Below, one piece after another: positions 6,919 through 16,426 of a DNA stretch of 64,000 nt. Origin of the DNA: Pantoea phytobeneficialis (GTDB lineage: Bacteria; Pseudomonadota; Gammaproteobacteria; Enterobacterales; Enterobacteriaceae); NCBI RefSeq assembly GCF_009728735.1, contig NZ_CP024637.1, forward strand, positions 442,341 to 506,340, written 5' to 3'. Below the pieces are notes generated by a model. That model was not told where the DNA came from and made no database searches. It was given only the letters and a program-made list of their open reading frames with translations. A program made the position numbers and the translations under genes. Each line of letters opens with the position of its first letter. Within the stretch, counting starts at the first letter, position 1.

Positions 6919-8076
6919 TTAATTCAGAATGGCGTCACGACATCGGGCATTGAGATGTAGCAGCGCCTGCTGCGCCAGTTGCGTGAAATAACTGGCAGCA
7001 GGGGCGATCAGCGCTTCATCCGGGTTAAACCCACCATGATGCAGGCCAAAATCGCTGGCGCTGCCGATGCTGACAAAAGCGCCGGGGATCTGTTGCAGAT
7101 AAAAGGCGAAGTCCTCGCCACCGAGATGCAGATCGGCGGTTTGCACGCGATAGCCCGCCTGCTGCGCCACGTTACTGGCGAAAGCAGCCCAATGCGCGTC
7201 GTTCTCCAGCACCGGTGGCCCGGCGTGCCAGCTCAGGCTGGCGCTGGCTCCGGCGGCAGCCGCCACATTCTCGACCAGACGGCGCACCCGTTGTTCCAGC
7301 TGCTGCCGCACTTGCCGGTCGTGGGTACGGGCTGTTCCACCAAATTCGACCTCACCCGGCAGCACGTTCCAGGTTTTTCCGCCATCGATGCGGGTGACGC
7401 TCAGCACCAGGCTATCGAGCGTATTAAAGCTGCGGCTGGTCAATGATTGCAGCGCCTGAATAATCTGGCTGGCGACCAGGATACTGTCCACTCCCTGTTC
7501 CGGGTGTGCGGCATGCGCGCCGGTACCGCTGACGCGGATCACAAAGCGATCGGCATTGGCATAAAAAGCGCCAGCGCGCGTGGCGAAGGTGCCGGTGGGC
7601 AAGCCAGGCTCGTTATGCATCCCAAAAATCGCCTGCACATCCTGCAACACGCCAGCTTTGATGAATTGCCGTGCGCCGGTGGCGTTCTCTTCACCGGGTT
7701 GAAACAGGATACGAATACGCCCCGTTAGCTGCGCCTCCTGGGCCTTCAGTTGCAGCGCCGCACCCAGCATCACCGCGCTGTGCACATCATGACCGCAGGC
7801 ATGCATCACACCGGTATGACGCGAACGAAACGGCAGGCCAGTGGCCTCATGAATCGGCAAACCATCGATATCGGCGCGCAGCGCAATCACCGTATCACCC
7901 TGACCGATCTCCGCCACCACACCGGTTTCCAGTGCATAACCCAGCAACCGTATTCCGGCGGCTTGTAGCCAGCCGCGCAGACGGGCGGTGGTTTCCACTT
8001 CGTGACTGGAGAGTTCCGGCCAACTGCGCAGCTCGCGTCGCCAGTCAATCAGCTGTTGTTGCGAAAATTGCGTCAT
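6919..8076 (-). CDS. M20 amidohydrolase (HipO/AbgB/SndA-like)
   Basis: The 385-residue zinc-peptidase family protein carries HRRE-like WRRELRSWPELSSHE at the start, ALRADIDGLPI, the MHACGHDVHS metal-binding segment with the family's Cys ligand, PGEENATGA with the catalytic glutamate, and a GGEDFAFY metal site near the C-terminus. Such enzymes remove acyl groups from N-acyl amino acids. In the Bacillus pathway SndA deacetylates the oxidised cysteine conjugate. The start at 8076 (MTQFSQQ) is chosen over an upstream ATG because the family start aligns there. Two close paralogues lie at 17533-18684 and 37991-39145. Confidence 0.9.
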   Translation of the reverse strand: MTQFSQQQLIDWRRELRSWPELSSHEVETTARLRGWLQAAGIRLLGYALETGVVAEIGQGDTVIALRADIDGLPIHEATGLPFRSRHTGVMHACGHDVHSAVMLGAALQLKAQEAQLTGRIRILFQPGEENATGARQFIKAGVLQDVQAIFGMHNEPGLPTGTFATRAGAFYANADRFVIRVSGTGAHAAHPEQGVDSILVASQIIQALQSLTSRSFNTLDSLVLSVTRIDGGKTWNVLPGEVEFGGTARTHDRQVRQQLEQRVRRLVENVAAAAGASASLSWHAGPPVLENDAHWAAFASNVAQQAGYRVQTADLHLGGEDFAFYLQQIPGAFVSIGSASDFGLHHGGFNPDEALIAPAASYFTQLAQQALLHLNARCRDAILN

Positions 8077-8098
8077 AGGATGTCTCCGGGGATGTTGC

Positions 8099-9097
8099 TC
8101 AGGCCGCGACCAGACGATGGGTTGCCAGCAGTTCAAGGGATTTCAGGCGGGCTTGCTCTTCCACCACCGGCGAATCAATCACAAACTCATCAATGCCGAA
8201 GTTCTGATGCAGCGCCTCCAATTGGGCGTGTACCTGTGCGGCGGTGCCTTTCAGTAACGACGGGGTACGGGGTTCAATCACGTAATCGCTGTATCCCCCC
8301 TGACGCACATAACGTTCCGCTTGCTCCAGACTGGCAACATTCACGCTCTGGCCACCCTGCACGTTGACGTGAAAGAAACGCAGATTACTGACCAGCAGGT
8401 CAGCCGCTGCCGGTGAATCCGCCACCACCACCTGCACCGCCACCAGCGCTCGCTGGCCGTTGCTGCGCTGGTGGTAACGCGTGAGTACCCGCTCCATCAA
8501 TGCACGGTCGCCATTCAGATGCGCGGCGAACACCAGTTGCCAGCCAAGATCGGCTGCCAGCCGGGCACTCTCTTCGCTGGCCCCCAGCAGAAAGCGATTG
8601 GCCGGGCGGGTGGGTTGCGGTGTGGCGACCAGTGATTCTTCATCATGTTGTTGCGTTGCGGGCTGAAGCCAGCCATCCAGCAGCGCCAGTTGTTCGGCAA
8701 AACTGCCTTTTTCAGCGGCATGGACACCGAGTTGCAATGCACGCGTCGACAGCGGCAGACCACCGGGCGCTTTACCTACGCCAAGATCGATCCGGCCCGG
8801 TGCCAGTGAGGCCAGCAGGTTGAAGTTTTCTGCCACTTTATACGGGCTGTAGTGCTGCAACATCACGCCACCGGAACCCACGCGAATATGGCGCGTCTGA
8901 CCGATAATCCACGCCATCAGCAACTCAGGTGACGGGCTGGCTAACTGGGTAGAATTATGGTGTTCCGCCAACCAGAACCGATGATATCCCCAGGCTTCCG
9001 CCTGCTGCGCCAAATGCAGGGTGCGATGCAGCGCGCCAGTCGCACCCTCTCCTTCCGCTATCGGCGATTTATCCAGCAAACTCAGTCGGTATGACAT
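8099..9097 (-). CDS. MsnO8-type luciferase-like monooxygenase (CmoO/YtmO-like)
   Basis: This 332-residue single-domain luciferase-fold protein shows the MsnO8 group pattern: LSLLDKSPI at the start, RFWLAEHHN near residue 40, IRVGSGGVMLQHYSPYKVAE and LAPGRIDLGVGKAPG. It is the first gene of the seven-gene leftward operon. AAGG precedes the ATG. YtmO/CmoO in Bacillus belongs to the same group and sits in the equivalent operon with a tcy transporter. The reaction is not certain for any close relative. It is divergent from the alpha/beta hydrolase gene at 9284 across about 186 nt that should hold both promoters. Confidence 0.88.
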   Translation of the reverse strand: MSYRLSLLDKSPIAEGEGATGALHRTLHLAQQAEAWGYHRFWLAEHHNSTQLASPSPELLMAWIIGQTRHIRVGSGGVMLQHYSPYKVAENFNLLASLAPGRIDLGVGKAPGGLPLSTRALQLGVHAAEKGSFAEQLALLDGWLQPATQQHDEESLVATPQPTRPANRFLLGASEESARLAADLGWQLVFAAHLNGDRALMERVLTRYHQRSNGQRALVAVQVVVADSPAAADLLVSNLRFFHVNVQGGQSVNVASLEQAERYVRQGGYSDYVIEPRTPSLLKGTAAQVHAQLEALHQNFGIDEFVIDSPVVEEQARLKSLELLATHRLVAA

Positions 9098-9283
9098 GCG
9101 CCTTATCCTTTTCCATCGTGAATATGGCGGCTAGTGTGGAACGGGGAATAACGTTCGTAAAACAACAAAATCGACAAAGTGAATTAAGAAAATGGAAATG
9201 GTCAGCCCTGTTCAGTTACACAGGAATGCAACATACTCGGGCAGGTCGAAATGGTTCGGCACCGCTAAATGGAGATTGCGTAC

Positions 9284-10189
9284 ATGACAACAGCCATCGA
9301 AACACACCACCCTTTGTCCGCCGCAGACCGCACGCAGGAAGTACAAATCCTTGCGGCGCTGGAGCAGCATCGCAACACTTTCCAGGGATCTATCCCGGAG
9401 TGGTATGACGCGCTGCTGGAACAGACGCCGATCGCGGCAGGCATGATAACGGAGCCGGTCAATACCGACACCGTCAATGGCTGGTGGGTGAAGCCGGAAA
9501 CCGCATCCAGCCAGCGGGCGTTGGTGTTTATCCACGGCGGGGGCTATGCCCTCGGCAGCGCACGCGCCTATCGCGGTTTTGCCAGTCAGATAGCGGCACG
9601 CACCGGTATCGCCACTTTCGTGCCGGACTACCCGTTGACCCCGAATCACCCTTTCCCGGCAGCCCCCCAGGCCATTTCCCAGATTCCGACATGGCTCGCA
9701 GCGCAAGGGATCACGCGATATGCGTTAATCGGTGATTCGGCTGGTGCTGGCCTGGCATTGGGCTTATTACAAAACCCTGCCGTGTGTGCTGAAGTGAGTT
9801 CAGCCGTGGTGTTTTCGCCGTATCTCGATCTGGCATTTACTGGCGATTCGTTCAATAACCCGGAGACGTACGATCCGATTTTCCGCCCGGAAGTCCTGAC
9901 CCAACTGGCCGCAACTTACCTGAACGGTAACGATCCCACCACGCCACTGGCCTCACCGCTATACGGCGTGCCGGAAGTATTACCACCGCTGGCGATTCAG
10001 GTTGGAACCGATGAGTTGTTGCTGGATGATGCCACCCGTTATGCCGCAGCGGCTGCCGCGCGGGGTGGCGAGGTACGGTTGGATATTTATGAAGGGATGC
10101 ATCATGTGTTTCAGGGCGATATTGCCCTCGGCGCGGCGCGTCATGCGCTGGATGCAGCGGCCGCATTTATTACGCGTCACTGGCGTTAA
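9284..10189 (+). CDS. Alpha/beta hydrolase, hormone-sensitive-lipase type esterase
   Basis: The protein is 301 residues long. The HSL-family oxyanion motif HGGGY lies near residue 85, the nucleophile motif GDSAGAG near 155, and a DELLLDD / MHHVF pair near the C-terminus supplies the catalytic Asp and His. There is no signal peptide, so it should be cytoplasmic. The ATG at 9284 is preferred over one at 9269 because GGAG sits nine bases upstream. It stands alone between two divergent sulfur-type operons and could cleave esters or amides imported by either; that is a guess from position. Confidence 0.88.
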   Translation: MTTAIETHHPLSAADRTQEVQILAALEQHRNTFQGSIPEWYDALLEQTPIAAGMITEPVNTDTVNGWWVKPETASSQRALVFIHGGGYALGSARAYRGFASQIAARTGIATFVPDYPLTPNHPFPAAPQAISQIPTWLAAQGITRYALIGDSAGAGLALGLLQNPAVCAEVSSAVVFSPYLDLAFTGDSFNNPETYDPIFRPEVLTQLAATYLNGNDPTTPLASPLYGVPEVLPPLAIQVGTDELLLDDATRYAAAAAARGGEVRLDIYEGMHHVFQGDIALGAARHALDAAAAFITRHWR

Positions 10190-10193
10190 TTCT

Positions 10194-10252
10194 GCGCGAT
10201 AAATCGCGCCGCTACCGATCGTTCGCTTTGTAGCGCGCGCGATTTATCACGC
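10194..10252. repeat. REP-like inverted pair
   Basis: Copies at 10194-10215 and 10230-10252 are in inverted orientation 14 nt apart, the second with small changes (GCGCGCGATTTATCACGC). They follow the hydrolase stop immediately and precede the peptide-transporter operon. Confidence 0.85.
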
Positions 10253-10381
10253 ATTTTTACCCACCCCGCCATTTATTTTTTCCGGCAAAGCTTAGTGCAT
10301 TTCCTTTGTTCAACTCCGCGCCGCGGCATTCGATGATGAAAACCGCCCGTCGGGTAATTGATAACAAAGGAATTCACCATC

Positions 10382-12004
10382 ATGAAGCAACGTTTTCACT
10401 TGCAGGCATTAACTTTCGCCCTGCTGACCGGGATCTTTAGCGCGCAGGCAGCCGACACGCCGGTAAAAGGCGGGACGCTGATTTATCTGGAACAACAACC
10501 GCATACCAACCTCTATCCCCCCGCTGGCGGATTCTACCCGAACGGCGGCATTCTCAATCAGATTACCGACAAACTCACCTGGCAAAACCCAAAAACTTTG
10601 CAGGTTGAACCGTGGATAGCCGAAAGCTGGAGCAGCAACGCCGATAAAACCGAATACACCTTTAAAATTCGTCCGGGCGTGACCTTCTCCGATGGCACAC
10701 CGTTAGATGCCAACGCCGTGGCAAAAAACTTCGATACTTACGGGCTGGGTAATAAAGCGCAGCGCCTGCCGGTTTCTGAGGTGATCAACAACTACGATCA
10801 CAGCGAAGTCATTGATCCTCTGACGGTGAAGTTTTACTTCAAAAAACCGTCGCCGGGCTTTTTACAGGGCACCGCCACCATCGGCTCAGGGCTGGTTTCC
10901 CTGAGTACCCTGCAACGCAGTTTTGACCAACTTGGCGATGCACGCCATATCATCGGTTCCGGGCCGTTTGTGGTCAGCAATGAACAACTGGGCCGTGAAG
11001 TCGACCTGGTGGCGCGCAAAGATTATCACTGGGGGCCAAAAAACATTCAGCAGCAAGGCCCGGCCAATCTCGACGGCATCAAAATTATTGTGACGCCTGA
11101 AGATAGCGTGCGTATCGGCGCGCTGCTGGCGGGACAGGCCGATTTTATCCGTCAGGTACAGGCGTATGACGAAAAACAGGCCACCGCACAAAACTTCCCG
11201 ATTTATGCGGCCCCCACGCGTGGTGTCAACGACAGCATCAGTTTTCGCCCGGATAACCCGCTGGTCAGCGATGTGAAGGTGCGCCAGGCCTTGCTGCATG
11301 CCACCAATGCGCAGCAAGTGGTGCAAACCCTGTTCTCTCCCAATTATCCGCAAGCGACGTCCGTGATTGCTGCCTCAGCGGCGGGTTACGTCAACCTGAG
11401 TGACAAGCTGAAGTACGATCCGGCACAGGCGAAACAGCTGCTGGAGGAGGCAGGCTGGCATACCGACAGCGATGGCATCCGTGAAAAAGGCGGTCAGAAA
11501 CTGGCGCTGACGGTGTATGAATCCCCGCCTCAACCACAAAACAAAGAAGTGCTGCAACTGGTGGCGCAGCAGTGGCGTCAGGTGGGCGTGGTGCTGACGG
11601 TGAAAGCCGGTGATGCGGGCAGCAAAACCCTGGATAACCTTGATCCGCTGAAAACGCCGCTGACGGTGTCGGAAGTGGGACGTGCCGATCCGGATGTAGT
11701 AAAAAGTATGTTCTATCCCACCAATCGTGATGCGCTGCTGCAAAAAGGCGGCTCCAGCGACAAGGTGAAAAATTTCCGTGACGACCAACTGAACAGCTTG
11801 CTGGTCAATATCTCGGCGGAAGTCGCACCACGAAAGCGTCTGCAATTAACCGCAGACGCCCAGCGTTACCTGCTGGACCACGCCTATGTCATCCCGATCT
11901 TTGAAGAACCGCAGGTGTTTGCCGGTGCGCCCTGGCTGAAGGGCATCAGTTTTGAAGCCGTAGGCCGTCCGTCATTCTACGGCGCGTGGCTGGAAAAACA
12001 CTAA
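10382..12004 (+). CDS. Peptide/nickel-type ABC transporter binding protein
   Basis: The 540-residue periplasmic protein has a Sec signal peptide (LLTGIFSAQAAD) and the family 5 solute-binding (SBP_bac_5) pattern: GGTLIYLEQQ, AESWSSNADKTEYTF, RPGVTFSDGTPLDANAV and the VRQALLHATN stretch near residue 310. Length and motifs fit the DppA/OppA/GsiB class and, by neighbourhood, the Klebsiella KPN_01854-type subgroup found beside luciferase-like and CMD genes. The start at 10382 is chosen because AAAGGAATT lies ahead and a signal peptide follows. It begins an eight-gene operon that runs to 19556. Confidence 0.9.
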   Translation: MKQRFHLQALTFALLTGIFSAQAADTPVKGGTLIYLEQQPHTNLYPPAGGFYPNGGILNQITDKLTWQNPKTLQVEPWIAESWSSNADKTEYTFKIRPGVTFSDGTPLDANAVAKNFDTYGLGNKAQRLPVSEVINNYDHSEVIDPLTVKFYFKKPSPGFLQGTATIGSGLVSLSTLQRSFDQLGDARHIIGSGPFVVSNEQLGREVDLVARKDYHWGPKNIQQQGPANLDGIKIIVTPEDSVRIGALLAGQADFIRQVQAYDEKQATAQNFPIYAAPTRGVNDSISFRPDNPLVSDVKVRQALLHATNAQQVVQTLFSPNYPQATSVIAASAAGYVNLSDKLKYDPAQAKQLLEEAGWHTDSDGIREKGGQKLALTVYESPPQPQNKEVLQLVAQQWRQVGVVLTVKAGDAGSKTLDNLDPLKTPLTVSEVGRADPDVVKSMFYPTNRDALLQKGGSSDKVKNFRDDQLNSLLVNISAEVAPRKRLQLTADAQRYLLDHAYVIPIFEEPQVFAGAPWLKGISFEAVGRPSFYGAWLEKH

Positions 12005-12016
12005 CGGGGGCTGACG

Positions 12017-12958
12017 ATGCGACACTCTCTGCTGCACAGGTTGGGACAAAGTCTGCTGGTGCTATGGGCGGCGTTTACCCTGTCATTCTTTCTGCTCCAG
12101 GTGCTGCCGGGCGATGCGATTCTGATTAAGTTTCAGAACCCGGACCTCGGCCTCAGCCCGGCGCAAATTGCGCAAATGCGGCTGGCGTACGGGGCCGACA
12201 GCCCGATCTGGCAGCAGTATCTCCATACCCTGCTGGCGATGTTGCGTGGTGATTTTGGTTATTCGGTACAGGCTGGGGTCGCGGTGAGCGCATTGATCGC
12301 CAGTAATCTGCCAGCCACCCTGAGCCTGGCACTACCGGGTTTTCTGTTGGCGGCATTGCTGGCGTTTGCCCTGGCGGCGTTGTCACGTCTGCCGGGCCTG
12401 CGTGGGCTGCGAACATTTTTGCAATCAGTCCCGGCGTTATTTATCTCGTTACCCACCTTCTGGCTCGGCATCGCCTTGATCCAGATGTTCTCCTTTCAAC
12501 TGCTCTGGATCCCGGTCATCAACCCTTCCCCTCTTCAGGGCTTGATTCTGCCGGTGATCACCGTGGCGATCCCTATCTCCGCGCCGCTGGCGCAGATTTT
12601 GTTGCGCAGCATTGATGAAGTCGCTACCCAACCCTTTGTCGCGGTGGCGCGCGCCAAAGGGGCCAGCGAAAACCGGGTGTTATGGCGTCATGTGCTGCGC
12701 AACGCGCTGCTGCCGGTACTGAACATCGCCGGTTTACTGCTCGGCGAATTGATTGCCGGGGCGCTGATTACCGAAACCGTGTTTGGCCGCAGCGGGCTGG
12801 GCCAACTGACGCAACAGGCGGTCAACAATCAGGATGTCGCGGTACTTCAGGCGGTGGTGATGATCTCGGCGCTGGGGTTTGTGCTGATTAATTTGCTGGT
12901 GGATGTGTTGATGCCATTGCTCGATCCCCGTTTGCAACCTATTCCAGGAGGCCACTGA
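12017..12958 (+). CDS. Peptide/nickel ABC permease, DppB type
   Basis: The 313-residue inner-membrane protein has an N-terminal membrane anchor (LGQSLLVLWAAFTLSFFLLQ), the DppB-type PGDAI region, and the coupling motif FVAVARAKGASENRVLWRHV near residue 210. The C-terminal ETVFGRSGLGQL stretch is typical of DppB/GsiC. It lies 12 nt after the binding-protein gene and its stop overlaps the start of the next permease by one base (TGATG). Confidence 0.92.
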   Translation: MRHSLLHRLGQSLLVLWAAFTLSFFLLQVLPGDAILIKFQNPDLGLSPAQIAQMRLAYGADSPIWQQYLHTLLAMLRGDFGYSVQAGVAVSALIASNLPATLSLALPGFLLAALLAFALAALSRLPGLRGLRTFLQSVPALFISLPTFWLGIALIQMFSFQLLWIPVINPSPLQGLILPVITVAIPISAPLAQILLRSIDEVATQPFVAVARAKGASENRVLWRHVLRNALLPVLNIAGLLLGELIAGALITETVFGRSGLGQLTQQAVNNQDVAVLQAVVMISALGFVLINLLVDVLMPLLDPRLQPIPGGH

Positions 12959-13815
12959 TGAGTCTGGTGGATTACGCAGCCGCACGCCGTGGCGAACGCG
13001 TGTCTGGCCCACGCGCCAGGTTATCGCTACAACCGGGTTTGTGGCTGGCGTGGGGGGTGATAACGCTGGCGCTGTTAGCCGCCCTCGCGCCGGGACTGCT
13101 GACCCATTTCAGTCCCACCGCAGGCATCGCCGGCGCGCAGCGATTGCCGCCGCAGGCCACTTACTGGCTCGGCACCGACCAACTCGGACGCGACCTGTTC
13201 ACCCGCATCGTGTATGGCGCGTCGCAGTCGCTGGCGGCAGCCTTTGCCGCCGTGGCAATGGGGTTTGTCGGCGGTACCACGCTGGGGGTGATTGCCGGGG
13301 CCGTCGGACGACGTACCGAAAGCGTGCTGATGCGGCTGGTGGATGTGTTGCTCTCCATCCCTTCCTTGCTGCTTTCCCTCAGCATCCTGATTTTGCTGGG
13401 ATTTGGCACAGTTCATGCGGCACTGGCGGTGGGTATTGCTTCGGTTGCCAGTTTTGCCCGCCTGGCGCGCGGTGAAGTGGTACGCGTCAGACGCAGTGAA
13501 TATGTCGAAGCCGCATACGGCAGCGGCGGCAGTTTCTGGCGCGTGTTATGGCGGCACATTTTACCCAATTCGCTGACGGCGGTGGTCGCCTTTGCCGCTC
13601 TGCAATTTGGTCAGGCGATTCTGGCGCTCTCCACCCTGAGTTTTCTCGGTTATGGCACCCCACCACCGACACCGGAGTGGGGATTGTTAATCGCGGAAGG
13701 TCGCAATTATCTCGCCACCGCCTGGTGGCTGACCCTGTTTCCCGGCATCGTGGTGGTCGCCGTGGTGCTGGCAGCCAACCGCATCAGCCAACAATTGGCC
13801 GGAGGCGCAAAATGA
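12958..13815 (+). CDS. Peptide/nickel ABC permease, DppC type
   Basis: The 285-residue inner-membrane protein has the DppC hallmark GTDQLGRDLFTRIVYGASQS near residue 65, the coupling loop YVEAAYGSGGSFWRVLWRHI and the C-terminal LGYGTPPPTPEWG motif. It pairs with the preceding DppB-type permease. Its stop overlaps the ATPase start as ATGA, indicating translational coupling. Confidence 0.92.
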   Translation: MSLVDYAAARRGERVSGPRARLSLQPGLWLAWGVITLALLAALAPGLLTHFSPTAGIAGAQRLPPQATYWLGTDQLGRDLFTRIVYGASQSLAAAFAAVAMGFVGGTTLGVIAGAVGRRTESVLMRLVDVLLSIPSLLLSLSILILLGFGTVHAALAVGIASVASFARLARGEVVRVRRSEYVEAAYGSGGSFWRVLWRHILPNSLTAVVAFAALQFGQAILALSTLSFLGYGTPPPTPEWGLLIAEGRNYLATAWWLTLFPGIVVVAVVLAANRISQQLAGGAK

Positions 13816-15422
13816 GCGCATTGCTGACCCTTGAAAACCTCACCCTCAGCTATCGCCAGCAGGGGTTATGGCGTCCGGTGGTGCATAACGTCAGCTTCAA
13901 CTTGCAGGCGGGCGAAATGGTGGCGCTGGTCGGCGAGTCCGGCTCCGGTAAAACCACCACGGCTCAGGCGATTATTGGTTTGCTGGCGGAAAATGGTCGC
14001 CGCGACCACGGGCGGATTCTGCTTAACGGCACTGATATCAGCAACTGGTCCGCCAAACGGCTGGATAGCCTGCGCGGGGTGCGCATCAGCCTGGTGCCGC
14101 AGGACCCTGGCAACTCGCTCAACCCGGTCAAGACCATCGGTGAACAGGTGGGTGAGATGTTGCAACTGCATCTGCGCATCAGCCGTCAGGAGCGGCAGCA
14201 GCGGGTAATTGAGTTACTGAGTCGCGTCGGCCTCAGCCATCCCGAGCAGCGTGCTGCCCAGTACCCGCATCAACTCTCGGGTGGGATGAAGCAACGGGTG
14301 TTGATCACAATTGCCCTCGCCCTGCGCCCGCAAATTATCATCGCCGATGAACCGACCAGCGCGCTGGATGTGACGGTACAGAAGCGCATTCTCGATCTGC
14401 TGGATGTGCTACGCCGGGAATCCGGCACCGCCGTGCTGTTCGTCACACACGATCTGGCGCTGGCCGCGGAACGGGCGGATCGTTTGCTGGTGTTTCGTCA
14501 CGGTGAGATTCAGGAACAGGGTGACACCGCGCGGGTGATCCATGCTCCGCAGCATCCCTACACCCGCCAGCTTTTACAGGATGCTCAGCTTAATCGCCTG
14601 GCACAGGCTCCGCAGGTGAACGCGGCGTTTTCCACCCCGGCGATACAGCTTTCTGCCATTGGTAAACAGTTTCGACTGGGACGACGGCAGCAGTTTCATG
14701 CCCTGCGCGAGGTCAGCGTCAGCGTACCGCGTGGCACCACCCACGCGCTGGTGGGTGAGTCCGGCTCAGGTAAAACCACCCTGGCGCGCATTCTGGTCGG
14801 TTTTGAGAAAGCCGACAGTGGCCGCGTTGTGATTGATGGCATTGACGCCAGCGGCCTGAGCAGCGAAGCACGTCGCCAGCTGCGACGCAAAATTCAGTTC
14901 GTTTATCAGAACCCGTACGCATCGCTCGATCCGTGCCAGACGCTGTTTGCCATCATCGAAGAACCGCTGCGCAATTTTGAGCGTCTGAGTCGTGACCAAC
15001 GCCGTCAGCGGGTTGAGGCGGTAGCGCAACGCGTGGCACTGCCGCTGGAGCTGCTGACACGCAAAGCACGCGAATTGTCCGGTGGACAGCGGCAGCGGGT
15101 GGCGATCGCCCGCGCGCTGATCCTCGAACCGGCCATTCTGGTGCTGGATGAAGCCACCTCAGCGCTGGATGTCACGGTGCAGGCGCAGATTTTGCAATTG
15201 CTGCAACAGCTCCAACGCGATCTTGGCCTGACCTATCTGTTTATTACTCACGATCTCGCTACGGTGCGGCGGCTGGCGCATAGCGTCACCGTGCTACGCG
15301 CCGGGGAAGTGATAGAGCAGAGTGACGTTGTCACCTTGTTCACTGCCCCACAGCATCCCTACACCCGGTCATTGATCGAGGCGATTCCCGCTTTCCGTCC
15401 GCTGATTAAGGAGTCTGCATGA
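13812..15422 (+). CDS. Fused double ABC ATPase (DppD-DppF type)
   Basis: The 536-residue protein has two ATPase domains in one chain. The first has GESGSGKTTT, LSGGMKQR and ADEPTSALD. The second, from about residue 275, has GESGSGKTTL, LSGGQRQR and LDEATSALD. This is the GsiA/YejF arrangement. Both halves look catalytically intact. Each domain is followed by an APQHPYTR oligopeptide-transporter tail. The frame is open upstream to 13548, but the ATG at 13812 overlaps the permease stop (ATGA) and starts at the normal family position. Confidence 0.92.
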   Translation: MSALLTLENLTLSYRQQGLWRPVVHNVSFNLQAGEMVALVGESGSGKTTTAQAIIGLLAENGRRDHGRILLNGTDISNWSAKRLDSLRGVRISLVPQDPGNSLNPVKTIGEQVGEMLQLHLRISRQERQQRVIELLSRVGLSHPEQRAAQYPHQLSGGMKQRVLITIALALRPQIIIADEPTSALDVTVQKRILDLLDVLRRESGTAVLFVTHDLALAAERADRLLVFRHGEIQEQGDTARVIHAPQHPYTRQLLQDAQLNRLAQAPQVNAAFSTPAIQLSAIGKQFRLGRRQQFHALREVSVSVPRGTTHALVGESGSGKTTLARILVGFEKADSGRVVIDGIDASGLSSEARRQLRRKIQFVYQNPYASLDPCQTLFAIIEEPLRNFERLSRDQRRQRVEAVAQRVALPLELLTRKARELSGGQRQRVAIARALILEPAILVLDEATSALDVTVQAQILQLLQQLQRDLGLTYLFITHDLATVRRLAHSVTVLRAGEVIEQSDVVTLFTAPQHPYTRSLIEAIPAFRPLIKESA

Positions 15423-16414
15423 CGCGCAAACGCATTGGTTTTTTTACCCGTCTGCTGGATGAAGGCAGCGCCCAACAGCGCTACCGGCTGGCGACCGAAC
15501 AGATTCAACACGCCGAGCGCTGCGGCTTAGACAGCGCCTGGATCGCGCAACACCATTTTCATGAGCACGAAGGCGGGCTGCCTTCCCCGCTGGTGTTTCT
15601 CGCCTATATGGCCGCACATACCCGCACCATCCGTCTTGGCACCGGCATCATTACCCTGCCACTGGAGAATGCGCTGCGCGTGGCGGAAGACGCGTCAGTG
15701 CTGGATTTGCTCAGTAACGGGCGTCTGGAGGTCGGTTTTGGCTCCGGAGGCACGGCGACCTCGTTTCTGCCGTTTGGTCTGACAATCGAGCAACGCGCGC
15801 CTTTTTTTGCCGAACAATTGCATAGCGTATTGAGTGCCTGGCGTGGCGATAGCCTGGCGCACCCCGATAACCATCTTTATCCGGCGGCCACTTCATTGCC
15901 ACAGAGGGTGTGGATCGCCACCTTTTCGGTGGAGGGAGCCGCACGCGCCGGTCAGGCGGGGCATGGTTTGATGCTATCGCGTACCCAACCGCGTCCCGCC
16001 GAACAGCCCGATTTGCCGCTGGATGCGTTGCAAAACCCGATGATCGACGCCTATCTGGCGGCGCTACCGGCAGGGATTGCGCCACGTATCCTCGCCTCCC
16101 GCACCGCCTTTGTCGCGGATTCCAGCGGCTATGCGCGGCGTCTGGCGCAAGCCGGTTTGCAGCGTCAGGCCGACAAGTTTCGCGCCAGTGGACATCACCT
16201 GTTCGGTGATTCACTGGATGACCATATTCGGCAGTTTGACGCCCATCTCGGCGATGTCGCAGCGGTGCAGGCCTCACTGGCGCAGGACAGTGTGCTGGCG
16301 CGCGCCACCGATATCACCTTCCAGGTGCATTCGATTGATCCTCCCCACGCCGATATTTTGCGCTCGATTGAACTGATTGCCGACCACATCGCGCCACAAC
16401 TGCGCAATGCTTAA
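15419..16414 (+). CDS. Luciferase-like FMN monooxygenase, KPN_01858-type
   Basis: The 331-residue luciferase-fold protein shows RIGFFTRLLDEG at the start, AWIAQHHFHEHEGGLPSP near residue 40, IRLGTGIITLPLENALRVAE and RLEVGFGSGG. These match the subgroup found beside CMD/AhpD proteins and peptide-type transporters in Klebsiella. It uses FMNH2 supplied in trans, and its substrate is unknown. The start overlaps the ATPase stop as ATGA and GGAG lies five bases upstream. The gene belongs to the transporter operon, so it probably acts on the imported compound. Confidence 0.87.
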   Translation: MTRKRIGFFTRLLDEGSAQQRYRLATEQIQHAERCGLDSAWIAQHHFHEHEGGLPSPLVFLAYMAAHTRTIRLGTGIITLPLENALRVAEDASVLDLLSNGRLEVGFGSGGTATSFLPFGLTIEQRAPFFAEQLHSVLSAWRGDSLAHPDNHLYPAATSLPQRVWIATFSVEGAARAGQAGHGLMLSRTQPRPAEQPDLPLDALQNPMIDAYLAALPAGIAPRILASRTAFVADSSGYARRLAQAGLQRQADKFRASGHHLFGDSLDDHIRQFDAHLGDVAAVQASLAQDSVLARATDITFQVHSIDPPHADILRSIELIADHIAPQLRNA

Positions 16415-16426
16415 CAGGAGAAAGAG

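Noticed and set aside
13548..13811. 88-residue extension of the double ATPase
   Set aside because: It overlaps the DppC-type permease in another frame and has no ABC features. The ATG at 13812 overlaps the permease stop, as in the rest of the operon.
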